From contig JAJXSV010000142.1 in the NCBI GenBank assembly GCA_021784375.1, forward strand, positions 1 through 5,982: DNA of 5,982 bases. Direction: 5' to 3'. The position numbers were made by a program, and so were the translations under genes. Shown here piece after piece: positions 1-4,781 of this stretch. The notes under the pieces were generated by a model that made no database searches, was not told the DNA's origin, and was given only the letters and a program-made list of their open reading frames with translations. The DNA is from Actinomycetes bacterium (GTDB lineage Bacteria > Actinomycetota > Actinomycetes > S36-B12 > UBA5976). The number at the start of each line of letters is the position of its first letter. Position 1 is the stretch's first letter.

Positions 1-33
1 GCGACGAAACGCGATGTGGATCTTGTCGTTCAC
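1..33 (-). CDS. Partial CDS at left edge, N-terminal 11 codons only
   Basis: A GTG codon at 33-31 overlaps the SURF1 stop (TGA at 32-30) in a GTGA arrangement, and the frame stays open to the window edge. The visible residues read MNDKIHIAFRR. The same kind of 4-base overlap couples other genes in this window, which is the main reason to believe this start. Too little is visible to assign a family. It would be the third gene of the minus-strand operon with SURF1 and the small membrane protein, and would be translated by coupling to SURF1 termination. The alternative is that the real gene starts further left and this is chance. Confidence 0.5.
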   Translation of the reverse strand, partial: MNDKIHIAFRR

Positions 34-782
34 GGCTGCTCCTCGGTGTCCGGGAGCGCAATCGTACGTTGCTCATCGCGCACGTCGATGATGTAGCGGG
101 CGAGCAGGAAGACCACGAAGGCCGCGAAGGTCCACCACTGCCAGGCGTAGAAGAGGTTGCGCCAGGTGATTCCCGACGGCGGCAGGATCAGCGGGGAGGT
201 CAGCGACAGCAGGCCCGCGGGGGCGCCGGTCACGACCACATACCCGTCGAGCAGGTCCGTCCTCCAGCGCAGCGCCAGGTCGTTGACGTTGATGTACGGC
301 ACGCGGTCGCTCTGCCGGAGGATCGCCTGGCCACGGTCCATGACCTCCGCGGGCTGCAGGCGACCACTGAGGATGGCCGTGGGCGTGCCCTTGCTGCGCA
401 GGTCGGCGAGGACGGAGTCTGCCTGCGCCGTGGGCGCGAAACCCAGGACGAGCACGCTCGCAGCTCGCGCGGTGACCCGCACGGGCGCGATGAGCCAGCA
501 GCCGTCGACACCGTGCTCGTGACGACCGCAGGTGAGGAGCGTGTCGGCGAGGAGGAGGGGTCCCTCCACCGAGACGGCACGGGCGAAACGGTCCTCGGGG
601 ACGTACGTCGCCGGCTCCTCCAGTGACTGCACGGGGACCGCCGCCGCTGCCAGCACGCGCTTGGAGATGTCGTCGCGATGCGCACGCGAGTACTGCCAGA
701 CGCCGAGCAGGCTGCAACCGACGAGCGCGACCATCGCCAGCACGGAGGCGAGTGCGATGCGCCGGACCTGCGATCGGGTCAA
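30..782 (-). CDS. SURF1 family cytochrome c oxidase assembly protein
   Basis: A 250-residue membrane protein with the SURF1 layout. An N-terminal transmembrane helix (about residues 8-29) ends in the family motif GVWQYSR (27-33). A large extracytoplasmic domain follows (about 34-212), then a second helix (about 214-232) introduced by NLFYAWQWW (209-217), matching the family's YAxQW signature. SURF1 proteins act in the cytoplasmic membrane in assembly of haem-copper oxidases, probably in haem a delivery to subunit I. I chose the TTG at 782-780 because it overlaps the upstream stop (TGA at 781-779) and sits just before the first helix. The frame stays open to 1148, but the extra 122 residues are low-complexity, rich in Arg, Ala, Pro and His, and run through the neighbouring genes. 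Oddities: the position where many SURF1 proteins have a His before LxYA is Asn209, and Cys85 and Cys95 bracket two His residues. Family assignment is secure; the exact start is less so. Confidence 0.9.
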   Translation of the reverse strand: MTRSQVRRIALASVLAMVALVGCSLLGVWQYSRAHRDDISKRVLAAAAVPVQSLEEPATYVPEDRFARAVSVEGPLLLADTLLTCGRHEHGVDGCWLIAPVRVTARAASVLVLGFAPTAQADSVLADLRSKGTPTAILSGRLQPAEVMDRGQAILRQSDRVPYINVNDLALRWRTDLLDGYVVVTGAPAGLLSLTSPLILPPSGITWRNLFYAWQWWTFAAFVVFLLARYIIDVRDEQRTIALPDTEEQP

Positions 783-967
783 CGCTGATCGCCGGGCTTG
801 GGCGGCTGGATGCGCCCGAGCTGCTTCTTCATGCTGCGGTAGAGCAGGTAGCAGGCCAGGCTCAGGGCGACGGTGAAGATGGTCCAGAGCTGACCTGACG
901 AGAGCCCACCGCTGTTCGGGATCACGATGGTGTCGTCCGCACGCGCCAGCAGGGGGAGGATGCTCAT
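779..967 (-). CDS. Small single-pass membrane protein upstream of SURF1
   Basis: A 62-residue protein of unknown function starting at ATG 967-965. It has a short N-terminal stretch with the acidic pair Asp11-Asp12, then one strongly hydrophobic helix (about residues 26-43), then a basic, Pro-rich tail (RSMKKQLGRIQPPKPGDQR, 44-62). Positive charges directly after the helix suggest N-out/C-in topology. The stop overlaps the SURF1 TTG start, so the two are very probably co-transcribed and translationally coupled, which links this protein by inference to oxidase assembly or the same membrane process. The ribosome binding site is poor: a GGGG run lies 12 bases before the ATG. The frame is open upstream to 1663, but that part runs antisense to DUF4307 and greA. 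I do not recognise a named family. Confidence 0.72.
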   Translation of the reverse strand: MSILPLLARADDTIVIPNSGGLSSGQLWTIFTVALSLACYLLYRSMKKQLGRIQPPKPGDQR

Positions 968-1036
968 GCGGATATTCTGCCCCTGAATCCACGGGCGGCC
1001 GATGCGCGGGCGCGCACGGCGCGGAGAGGTGGGCGC
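968..1036. promoter_or_regulatory. Divergent intergenic region with possible promoters
   Basis: These 69 bases separate the minus-strand membrane protein/SURF1 operon from the plus-strand DUF4307-greA-DUF4031 group, so promoters for both must lie here or in the flanking coding ends. The best plus-strand candidate is TATTCT at 973-978, which would start transcription near 985 and give a leader of about 50 bases. No convincing -35 lies 17 bp upstream. On the minus strand CAGAAT (979-974) is at leaderless spacing from the ATG but is a weak -10. The rest is GC-rich, with no clear operator or inverted repeat. Confidence 0.4.
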
Positions 1037-1537
1037 ATGCAGACGCGCGACATCCCCCCGCATCTCCATGCCCGCTATGGCCTCCGACCGCCGTCGCGGT
1101 GGCGATGGCTGGCCTGGGCGGTGGCAGCGATCGTCCTGTTGCCCACACTGACCTACGCGGCGAGCCGCTATGTCGCCACCCAGAGCGCCACCTACACCGT
1201 GTTCTCGTGGTCGGCGAGCGCCTCCGGCGATCAGGTGAGTGTCACCTTCCACACGTCGACCGCACCGACCCGCCAGTGGTGTGCCGTGCGGGCCCAGGAC
1301 ACGAATCATTTTGACGTGGGCTTCGCGGTCCTGCCGGTGGCCGGTACGACCACGAGCACCACCTTCAGCATGGCCACCCTGGCGCGGCCGCTCGCCGTCG
1401 ACGTGCTCGACTGCCAGTCCGACCCCTACGCGCTGCCGGGTCCGCAGTTCGCACCCGGCGTGCAGCCCCCCGCCCAACAACTCCCCGCGCTGGCGCCCGG
1501 CGTCTATTCGCCGAAGCAGATCGCAGCCCTCCGCTAG
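1037..1537 (+). CDS. DUF4307 family membrane protein
   Basis: A 166-residue protein matching the actinobacterial DUF4307 family: a short cytoplasmic N-terminus with the RYG motif (13-15), a basic stretch (RWRW, 21-24), one transmembrane helix (about 24-42), then an extracytoplasmic beta-rich domain. Function is unknown. Two cysteines in the outer domain, Cys82 and Cys126, could form a disulfide. The C-terminus (about 129-166) is a Pro/Ala/Gln-rich tail that appears longer than the family core. The ATG at 1037 has a good purine-rich site just upstream (GGAGAGGTGGG at 1023-1033). From general knowledge, DUF4307 genes sit next to greA in many actinobacteria, for example Rv1081c beside greA (Rv1080c) in Mycobacterium tuberculosis, and the same order is seen here. 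The assignment rests on topology, motif and neighbourhood. Confidence 0.85.
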   Translation: MQTRDIPPHLHARYGLRPPSRWRWLAWAVAAIVLLPTLTYAASRYVATQSATYTVFSWSASASGDQVSVTFHTSTAPTRQWCAVRAQDTNHFDVGFAVLPVAGTTTSTTFSMATLARPLAVDVLDCQSDPYALPGPQFAPGVQPPAQQLPALAPGVYSPKQIAALR

Positions 1538-1540
1538 CCT
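1535..1540 (+). promoter_or_regulatory. Possible -10 box for greA inside the DUF4307 stop
   Basis: TAGCCT fits the TANNNT form of actinobacterial -10 elements. Its first three bases are the DUF4307 stop codon. Transcription would start near 1546-1547, giving a leader of about 14 bases that still contains the greA ribosome binding site. No good -35 is visible. A private greA promoter is plausible but unproven. Confidence 0.3.
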
Positions 1541-1549
1541 GTCCCATCC

Positions 1550-1554
1550 GGAGG
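1550..1554 (+). promoter_or_regulatory. greA ribosome binding site
   Basis: GGAGG lies 5 bases before the ATG at 1560. It is the strongest Shine-Dalgarno match in the window. It settles the greA start against the longer open frame, which begins upstream inside the DUF4307 gene. Confidence 0.8.
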
Positions 1555-1559
1555 ATCCC

Positions 1560-2033
1560 ATGACCGAACACACCACCTGGCTGACACAGGAGGCTTTCGA
1601 CCGCCTGAAGGCCGAGCTCGCCGAGCGATCCGGCTCGCAACGGGCTGAGATCACCAAGCGCATCGAGTTGGCGCGCCAGGAGGGCGACCTCAGTGAGAAC
1701 GCGGGCTACCACGCGGCGCGCGAGGCGCAGGGCATGAACGAGGCGCGCATCCGCCACCTCACGCATTTCCTCGAGCATGTGCAGATCGGTGCCCCGGACG
1801 TGGAGGACGGGGTGGCGGCAGTCGGCCGCGTGGTCACCGTGGAGTTCGACGACGGCGAGCAGGAGATCTTCCTGCTCGGTTCCCGCGAGGAGGTGGCGCA
1901 CTCCACGCACGAGGTGCTGTCGCCGTCATCGCCGCTGGGCGCGGCCGTCATCGGCAAGCGCATCGGTGAGGACGTCACCTACGCCCTGGCCAACGGCCGC
2001 ACCATCACCGTCACCATCGCGGATGTGCAGTGA
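1560..2033 (+). CDS. greA: Transcription elongation factor GreA
   Basis: A 157-residue protein, essentially the length of E. coli GreA (158). GreA enters the secondary channel of backtracked RNA polymerase and stimulates cleavage of the 3' end of the nascent RNA, rescuing arrested complexes. The N-terminal coiled-coil (about 1-75) carries the family motif EGDLSENAGYHAARE (41-55). Asp43 and Glu46 at the hairpin tip match the acidic residues that help coordinate catalytic Mg2+. The C-terminal FKBP-like domain (about 80-157) ends in a typical beta-rich segment, with GxxxIGKRIGEDVTY around 127-141. The start is fixed by a strong GGAGG and by the family N-terminus (TWLTQEAFDRLKAEL). It follows DUF4307 after 22 bases and its stop overlaps the DUF4031 start. 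Nothing in it is unusual. Confidence 0.97.
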   Translation: MTEHTTWLTQEAFDRLKAELAERSGSQRAEITKRIELARQEGDLSENAGYHAAREAQGMNEARIRHLTHFLEHVQIGAPDVEDGVAAVGRVVTVEFDDGEQEIFLLGSREEVAHSTHEVLSPSSPLGAAVIGKRIGEDVTYALANGRTITVTIADVQ

Positions 2034-2296
2034 CGATCCTCGTCGACAACGCCCACTGGCCGAACCACGGTCGTTACTGGTGCCATCTCGTGAGTGATCA
2101 CTCCCTCGAGGAACTGCACGACTTCGCGCGCAACCTGGGCATCCCCGAGCGGGGCTTCGGCGGAGACCACTACGACCTCCCGGACATGATGCGGGAGGCC
2201 GCCATCCTGCTGGGCGCAGTGGCCGTCGAGTCACGGGAACTCGTGTCCCGGCTCCGCGCCGCTGGGCTGCGCAAGCGCGCGCCGCACCCGGCCTGA
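2030..2296 (+). CDS. DUF4031 domain-containing protein
   Basis: A small soluble protein of 88 residues. Its GTG start at 2030 overlaps the greA stop (GTGA), indicating translational coupling. The sequence has the DUF4031 pattern: a short first beta strand with Asp6 (TILVDNA), then WCHLVSD (17-23), a helix with EELHDFARNLGI (27-38), then GDHYD (45-49), where His and Asp are strongly conserved in the family, and a C-terminal helix that in homologues carries Ala/Gly-rich segments (LLGAVAVESREL, 60-71). The family has no established biochemical function as far as I know. It is a whole-length member, since typical DUF4031 proteins are about 80-100 residues. Co-expression with greA is inferred from the overlap only and does not prove a functional link. 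Confidence 0.85.
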   Translation: MTILVDNAHWPNHGRYWCHLVSDHSLEELHDFARNLGIPERGFGGDHYDLPDMMREAAILLGAVAVESRELVSRLRAAGLRKRAPHPA

Positions 2297-2303
2297 GGGG
2301 CCG
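2289..2303. terminator. Weak hairpin between convergent genes
   Basis: CGGCC and GGCCG form a 5-bp stem around a 5-base loop that includes the DUF4031 stop codon. It lies in the gap between the convergent DUF4031 and reductase genes, which is only 8 bases wide. There is no T tract on either strand, so this is not a classical intrinsic terminator. It may be a minor bidirectional terminator or chance in GC-rich DNA. Confidence 0.2.
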
Positions 2304-2304
2304 A

Positions 2305-4011
2305 CTACCGCGCGTTCGCGGGCGAAGAGGCCCAGGTCTTGATGCCGCCGTCGAGGTTGACGGCATCGAAGCCCATGCCCCGCAGGTACATGGTGGCCGT
2401 GTGCCCGCGGTGTCCCACCTGGCAGTAGACGAGCAGCGTGGCGTCCCTCGGCAGTTCCACGAAGCGGTGGCGCAGGTCGTCGATGGGGATGTGCAGCGCG
2501 CCGGGGATGGCACTGCGGGAGAACTCGTAGCTCGTGCGCACGTCGAGGATGATCGCGCCCTGCTCGCGCAGCGCATCGACATCGGACCACTGGGCCACCC
2601 GCGTGCTCCCGCTCGCGATGTTGTCGGCGATGTAGCCCAGCATGTTCACCGGGTCCTTGGCGGACGAGAACGGTGGCGCGTAGGCGAGCTCGAGGTCCAT
2701 CAGCTCGGGTGCGGTGATGCCGCCACGCATGGCGGTCGCGATGACGTCGATGCGCTTGTCGACGCCGTCTGTGCCCACAGCCTGGGCGCCGAGGATCTCG
2801 AAGGTCTCGGGGTCGAACAGCAGCTTGAGGCTCATGAGCGCCTGGCCCGGGTAGTAGCCGGCATGCTGTCCGGGGTGCGTGTGGATGGCCAGGTAGCGGC
2901 GTCCGGCTGCCTGCAGCCGGCGCTCGTTCCATCCCGTGCTCGCGACGGCGAGGTCGAACACCTTGACGATCGCCGTCACCTGGGCCCGGAGCGGGCGAGG
3001 CGTCAGCCCGGCGATGTGGTCCGCCACGACGCGGCCTTGGCGATTGGCGATGTTGGCCAGGGGGACCAGGGCGGCACTTCCGTCGATCGCGTCGGCCTTC
3101 TCCACCGCGTCACCGACGGCGTAGATGGCGGGCTGCGAGGTGCGCAGGAACTCGTCGACTTTGATGCCCCCGCGGGGCCCGAGCTCGAGCCCGGCCTGCT
3201 TGGCGAGCGCGGTGTCGGGACGCACTCCGATGGCGAGCACGACCAGGTCGGTGGGGATGCGCTCTCCGCTGGCGAGGACGACGGCGTCCTCCTCGATGGC
3301 CGCGGCCTGCGAGTTCAGGCGCAGGTCGATGCCGTTGCGCCGCATCACCGTCTCCACCGTCTTCACCATCTCGACGTCGATGGGGGCCAGCACCTGCGGC
3401 GCGGCCTCGACGAGGGTGACCGCGATGTCGAGGTGTCGCAGGTTCTCCGCCACCTCGACGCCGATGAAGCCGCCGCCGATGACCGTCACATGCGACGGCC
3501 GTCTGGGCTCGATGTCGAGCGCGTCGATGCTCACGTGGTCGTCGCCGAAGGGGAGGTCGCCGGCCTGGCGCGGGTCGACAGCGCCGATGAGGGCGTCCAT
3601 GTCCTCGACGGTGCGCAGCGGCATCGCCCGCTCCACGCCCGGGATGGGCGGGATGATCGTCGATGCGCCGGGGGACAGGATGAGCGCGTCGTAGTGCAGT
3701 GTCGTGAGCTCGCCCCGGTGCACGTGCCTCGCCACGACCGTCTGCTCCGCCGGGTTGATCTCGACCGCCTCGGTCTCCACGCGGACGTCCAGGTCGAAGC
3801 GGGTGTTCAGGCCCTCCGGCGTCTGCAGGATCAGCGCCTCGCGCTCGGGGATGACGCCGCTCATGTGGTACGGCAGGCCGCAGTTCGCGTACGACACGTA
3901 GGCGCTGCGCTCGAGCACGATGATGTCGGCGTGGGGGTCGAGACGCCGCAGGCGGGTGGCTGCGGACATGCCGCCGGCGACTCCGCCGACGATGACAATG
4001 GTCTTTGGCAT
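2305..4011 (-). CDS. CoA-disulfide/CoA-persulfide reductase with C-terminal rhodanese domain
   Basis: A 568-residue flavoprotein of the CoADR-RHD type (cdr-like; compare enterococcal CoAPR and Shewanella Npsr). Such enzymes use FAD and NAD(P)H to reduce CoA disulfide, and especially CoA persulfide or related persulfides, releasing thiol and sulfide in the cytosol. Visible features in order: FAD-binding VGGVAGG (8-14); the single active-site Cys44 in SYANCGLPYHMSG (40-52), the CoADR signature; NAD(P)H-binding VIGGGFIGVE (177-186); second FAD motif YAVGDAVE (297-304); dimerisation domain with HAGYYPGQ (383-390) and AYAPPFSSAKDPVN (443-456), both characteristic of the CoADR family; and a rhodanese domain (about 474-563) with DVRTSYEF (490-497) and catalytic Cys530 in CQVGHRG (530-536). 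The ATG at 4011 is chosen because the Rossmann strand follows at once. The frame is open upstream, but that part covers the promoter and palindrome. About 20 extra residues (roughly 148-172) precede the NAD motif compared with CoADRs I know. All catalytic residues are intact. Confidence 0.95.
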   Translation of the reverse strand: MPKTIVIVGGVAGGMSAATRLRRLDPHADIIVLERSAYVSYANCGLPYHMSGVIPEREALILQTPEGLNTRFDLDVRVETEAVEINPAEQTVVARHVHRGELTTLHYDALILSPGASTIIPPIPGVERAMPLRTVEDMDALIGAVDPRQAGDLPFGDDHVSIDALDIEPRRPSHVTVIGGGFIGVEVAENLRHLDIAVTLVEAAPQVLAPIDVEMVKTVETVMRRNGIDLRLNSQAAAIEEDAVVLASGERIPTDLVVLAIGVRPDTALAKQAGLELGPRGGIKVDEFLRTSQPAIYAVGDAVEKADAIDGSAALVPLANIANRQGRVVADHIAGLTPRPLRAQVTAIVKVFDLAVASTGWNERRLQAAGRRYLAIHTHPGQHAGYYPGQALMSLKLLFDPETFEILGAQAVGTDGVDKRIDVIATAMRGGITAPELMDLELAYAPPFSSAKDPVNMLGYIADNIASGSTRVAQWSDVDALREQGAIILDVRTSYEFSRSAIPGALHIPIDDLRHRFVELPRDATLLVYCQVGHRGHTATMYLRGMGFDAVNLDGGIKTWASSPANAR

Positions 4012-4017
4012 GGGCTG

Positions 4018-4023
4018 AGTATA
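4018..4023 (-). promoter_or_regulatory. Predicted -10 box of the reductase gene (leaderless)
   Basis: Read on the minus strand, 4023-4018 is TATACT, one mismatch from TATAAT. Taking 4018 as position -7 puts +1 at 4011, the A of the ATG, so a leaderless transcript is predicted. This fits the absence of a ribosome binding site directly before the ATG (the intervening bases are CAGCCC). No strong -35 is visible at 17-18 bp, so an activator or extended contacts may be needed. Confidence 0.55.
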
Positions 4024-4036
4024 CCCCCGGGGGTAT
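4021..4036. promoter_or_regulatory. Perfect 16-bp palindrome, likely CsoR/CstR-family operator
   Basis: ATACCCCCGGGGGTAT is perfectly self-complementary over 16 bases, and symmetry breaks at the next base pair (T4020/G4037). Operators of the CsoR/RcnR/CstR (DUF156) repressor family are inverted repeats of C/G tracts with ATA/TA ends, and this is a strong match to that shape. It overlaps the -10 box of the reductase and fills most of the spacer, so bound repressor would block RNA polymerase. Because the gene product reduces persulfides, a persulfide-sensing CstR-like regulator is the best guess, with copper-sensing CsoR as the alternative. No such repressor gene lies in the window. Operator identity is inferred from shape and context. 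Confidence 0.65.
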
Positions 4037-4118
4037 GGGCGAACTGACACATCGACGGTACCGCAGACGCCGCCGACAGGCGACGGATGTGACGCAGCAA
4101 CCGTTCCCGGGCAGCGCC

Positions 4119-4124
4119 TAGGCT
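4119..4124 (+). promoter_or_regulatory. Predicted -10 box of the LysE-family gene (leaderless)
   Basis: TAGGCT fits TANNNT. With 4124 as -7, transcription would start at 4131, the A of the ATG, predicting a leaderless mRNA. The bases just before the ATG (TCCCGC) contain no ribosome binding site, which agrees. No convincing -35 hexamer is seen. The palindrome lies about 80 bp upstream, probably too far to repress this promoter directly. Confidence 0.5.
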
Positions 4125-4130
4125 TCCCGC

Positions 4131-4772
4131 ATGCCGCCGACCGAGCACCTCGTCGAGTTCCTGCTGGCGTCATTCGCCATCATCCTGGTGCCCGGTCCCA
4201 GTGTGCTCTTCGCGGTGGCCCGGGCGGTGGCCTGGGGCAGGGGGATCGCCCTCCTCACGGTCGTCGGCAATGCCCTGGGCATGCTCGTGCTTGCCGCGCT
4301 CATGGCATTCGGCTTCGGCCCGCTGCTCGAGCGCTCCGCACTGCTGTACGCCGTCGTCCAGTGGGCGGGTGGTGCCTACCTGGTGTGGCTGGGTGTCGAC
4401 GCCCTGCGCCATCGGGAGGTCCACGCCGAGCGCATGCTCGACCAGGGGCCGGTGCGCCCGGCACGCCTGTCGACCATGCGCCAGGGCTTCGTGGTCGGCG
4501 TGCTGAACCCCAAGGCGGTGGTGTTCTTCGCCGCAGTGTTCCCGCAGTTCATCGATCGGAGGGCGGGGCACGTCTCGATCCAGCTCATGGTGCTCGGCCT
4601 GATCTTCGCCACCATCGCGGTGCTCTCCGACGGCACCTGGGCCGTGGTGGCAGGCACTGCACGTGAATGGCTGTCAGGCAATCCGCGACGACTGGTCACG
4701 ATGCGCATGGTTGGTGGCATAGTGATGATCACGTTGGGGCTGTTGATCCTGGTGACGGCACCACGCCCCTAG
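4131..4772 (+). CDS. LysE/RhtB family amino-acid exporter
   Basis: A 213-residue inner-membrane protein of the LysE superfamily, which exports amino acids or related small metabolites using the ion gradient. About six hydrophobic segments are visible: about 6-30, 39-62, 69-90, 119-140, 149-175 and 190-210. The conserved VPGPS motif (20-24) is in the first helix, followed by the Gly-rich stretch GRGIALLTVVGNALG (36-50). The NPK motif (126-128) is in the fourth segment, with AAVFPQFI just after. Length is normal for the family (about 200-220). The substrate cannot be read from the sequence, and many annotated members are uncharacterised. The start follows from leaderless promoter spacing and the family N-terminus. 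The next gene's ribosome binding site starts right after this stop codon, so the two genes are coupled. It is divergent from the persulfide reductase across 119 bases. Confidence 0.92.
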   Translation: MPPTEHLVEFLLASFAIILVPGPSVLFAVARAVAWGRGIALLTVVGNALGMLVLAALMAFGFGPLLERSALLYAVVQWAGGAYLVWLGVDALRHREVHAERMLDQGPVRPARLSTMRQGFVVGVLNPKAVVFFAAVFPQFIDRRAGHVSIQLMVLGLIFATIAVLSDGTWAVVAGTAREWLSGNPRRLVTMRMVGGIVMITLGLLILVTAPRP

Positions 4773-4777
4773 GAGTC
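4773..4777 (+). promoter_or_regulatory. MMPL gene ribosome binding site abutting the exporter stop
   Basis: The stop TAG of the LysE-family gene (4770-4772) runs directly into GGAGT, and the combined AGGAG core (4771-4775) shares two bases with the stop codon. It lies 6 bases before the GTG at 4782. Ribosomes ending on the exporter would sit on this site, so translation of the transporter is likely coupled to it. Confidence 0.65.
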
Positions 4778-4781
4778 GACG

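Noticed and set aside
783..1148. N-terminal extension of the SURF1 frame.
   Set aside because: The extra residues are low-complexity, rich in Pro, Arg, Ala and His, and overlap the small membrane protein, the divergent promoter region and the start of DUF4307. The TTG overlap at 782 is a better start.
1239..1559. N-terminal extension of the greA frame, giving 264 residues.
   Set aside because: The ATG at 1560 has GGAGG at ideal spacing and gives exactly the family length. The extension is the shifted frame of DUF4307.
968..1663. Upstream extension of the 62-residue membrane protein frame, giving 294 residues.
   Set aside because: The extension runs antisense through DUF4307 and into greA and has a biased, Arg/Gly-rich composition with no domain.
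2275..2320. Larger GCGCGC-based hairpin spanning the DUF4031/reductase junction.
   Set aside because: The arms pair only through low-complexity CG repeats with unequal internal loops, and no T tract follows. The 5-bp inner stem is listed at low confidence instead.
4021..4036. The palindrome as a transcription terminator or attachment site.
   Set aside because: It has no loop and no T tract, and lies between two divergent gene starts rather than after a gene; no integrase or tRNA gene is nearby. An operator fits better.
2401..4047. A 548-codon plus-strand open frame antisense to the reductase gene.
   Set aside because: It mirrors a clearly real flavoprotein with all family motifs. Its product is rich in Val, Asp, Arg, Gly and His with no recognisable domain, as expected for the complementary frame of GC-rich DNA.
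4012..4173. N-terminal extension of the reductase by 54 residues.
   Set aside because: It would translate the palindrome and the promoter region, and has no family counterpart; CoADR proteins begin a few residues before the FAD motif.
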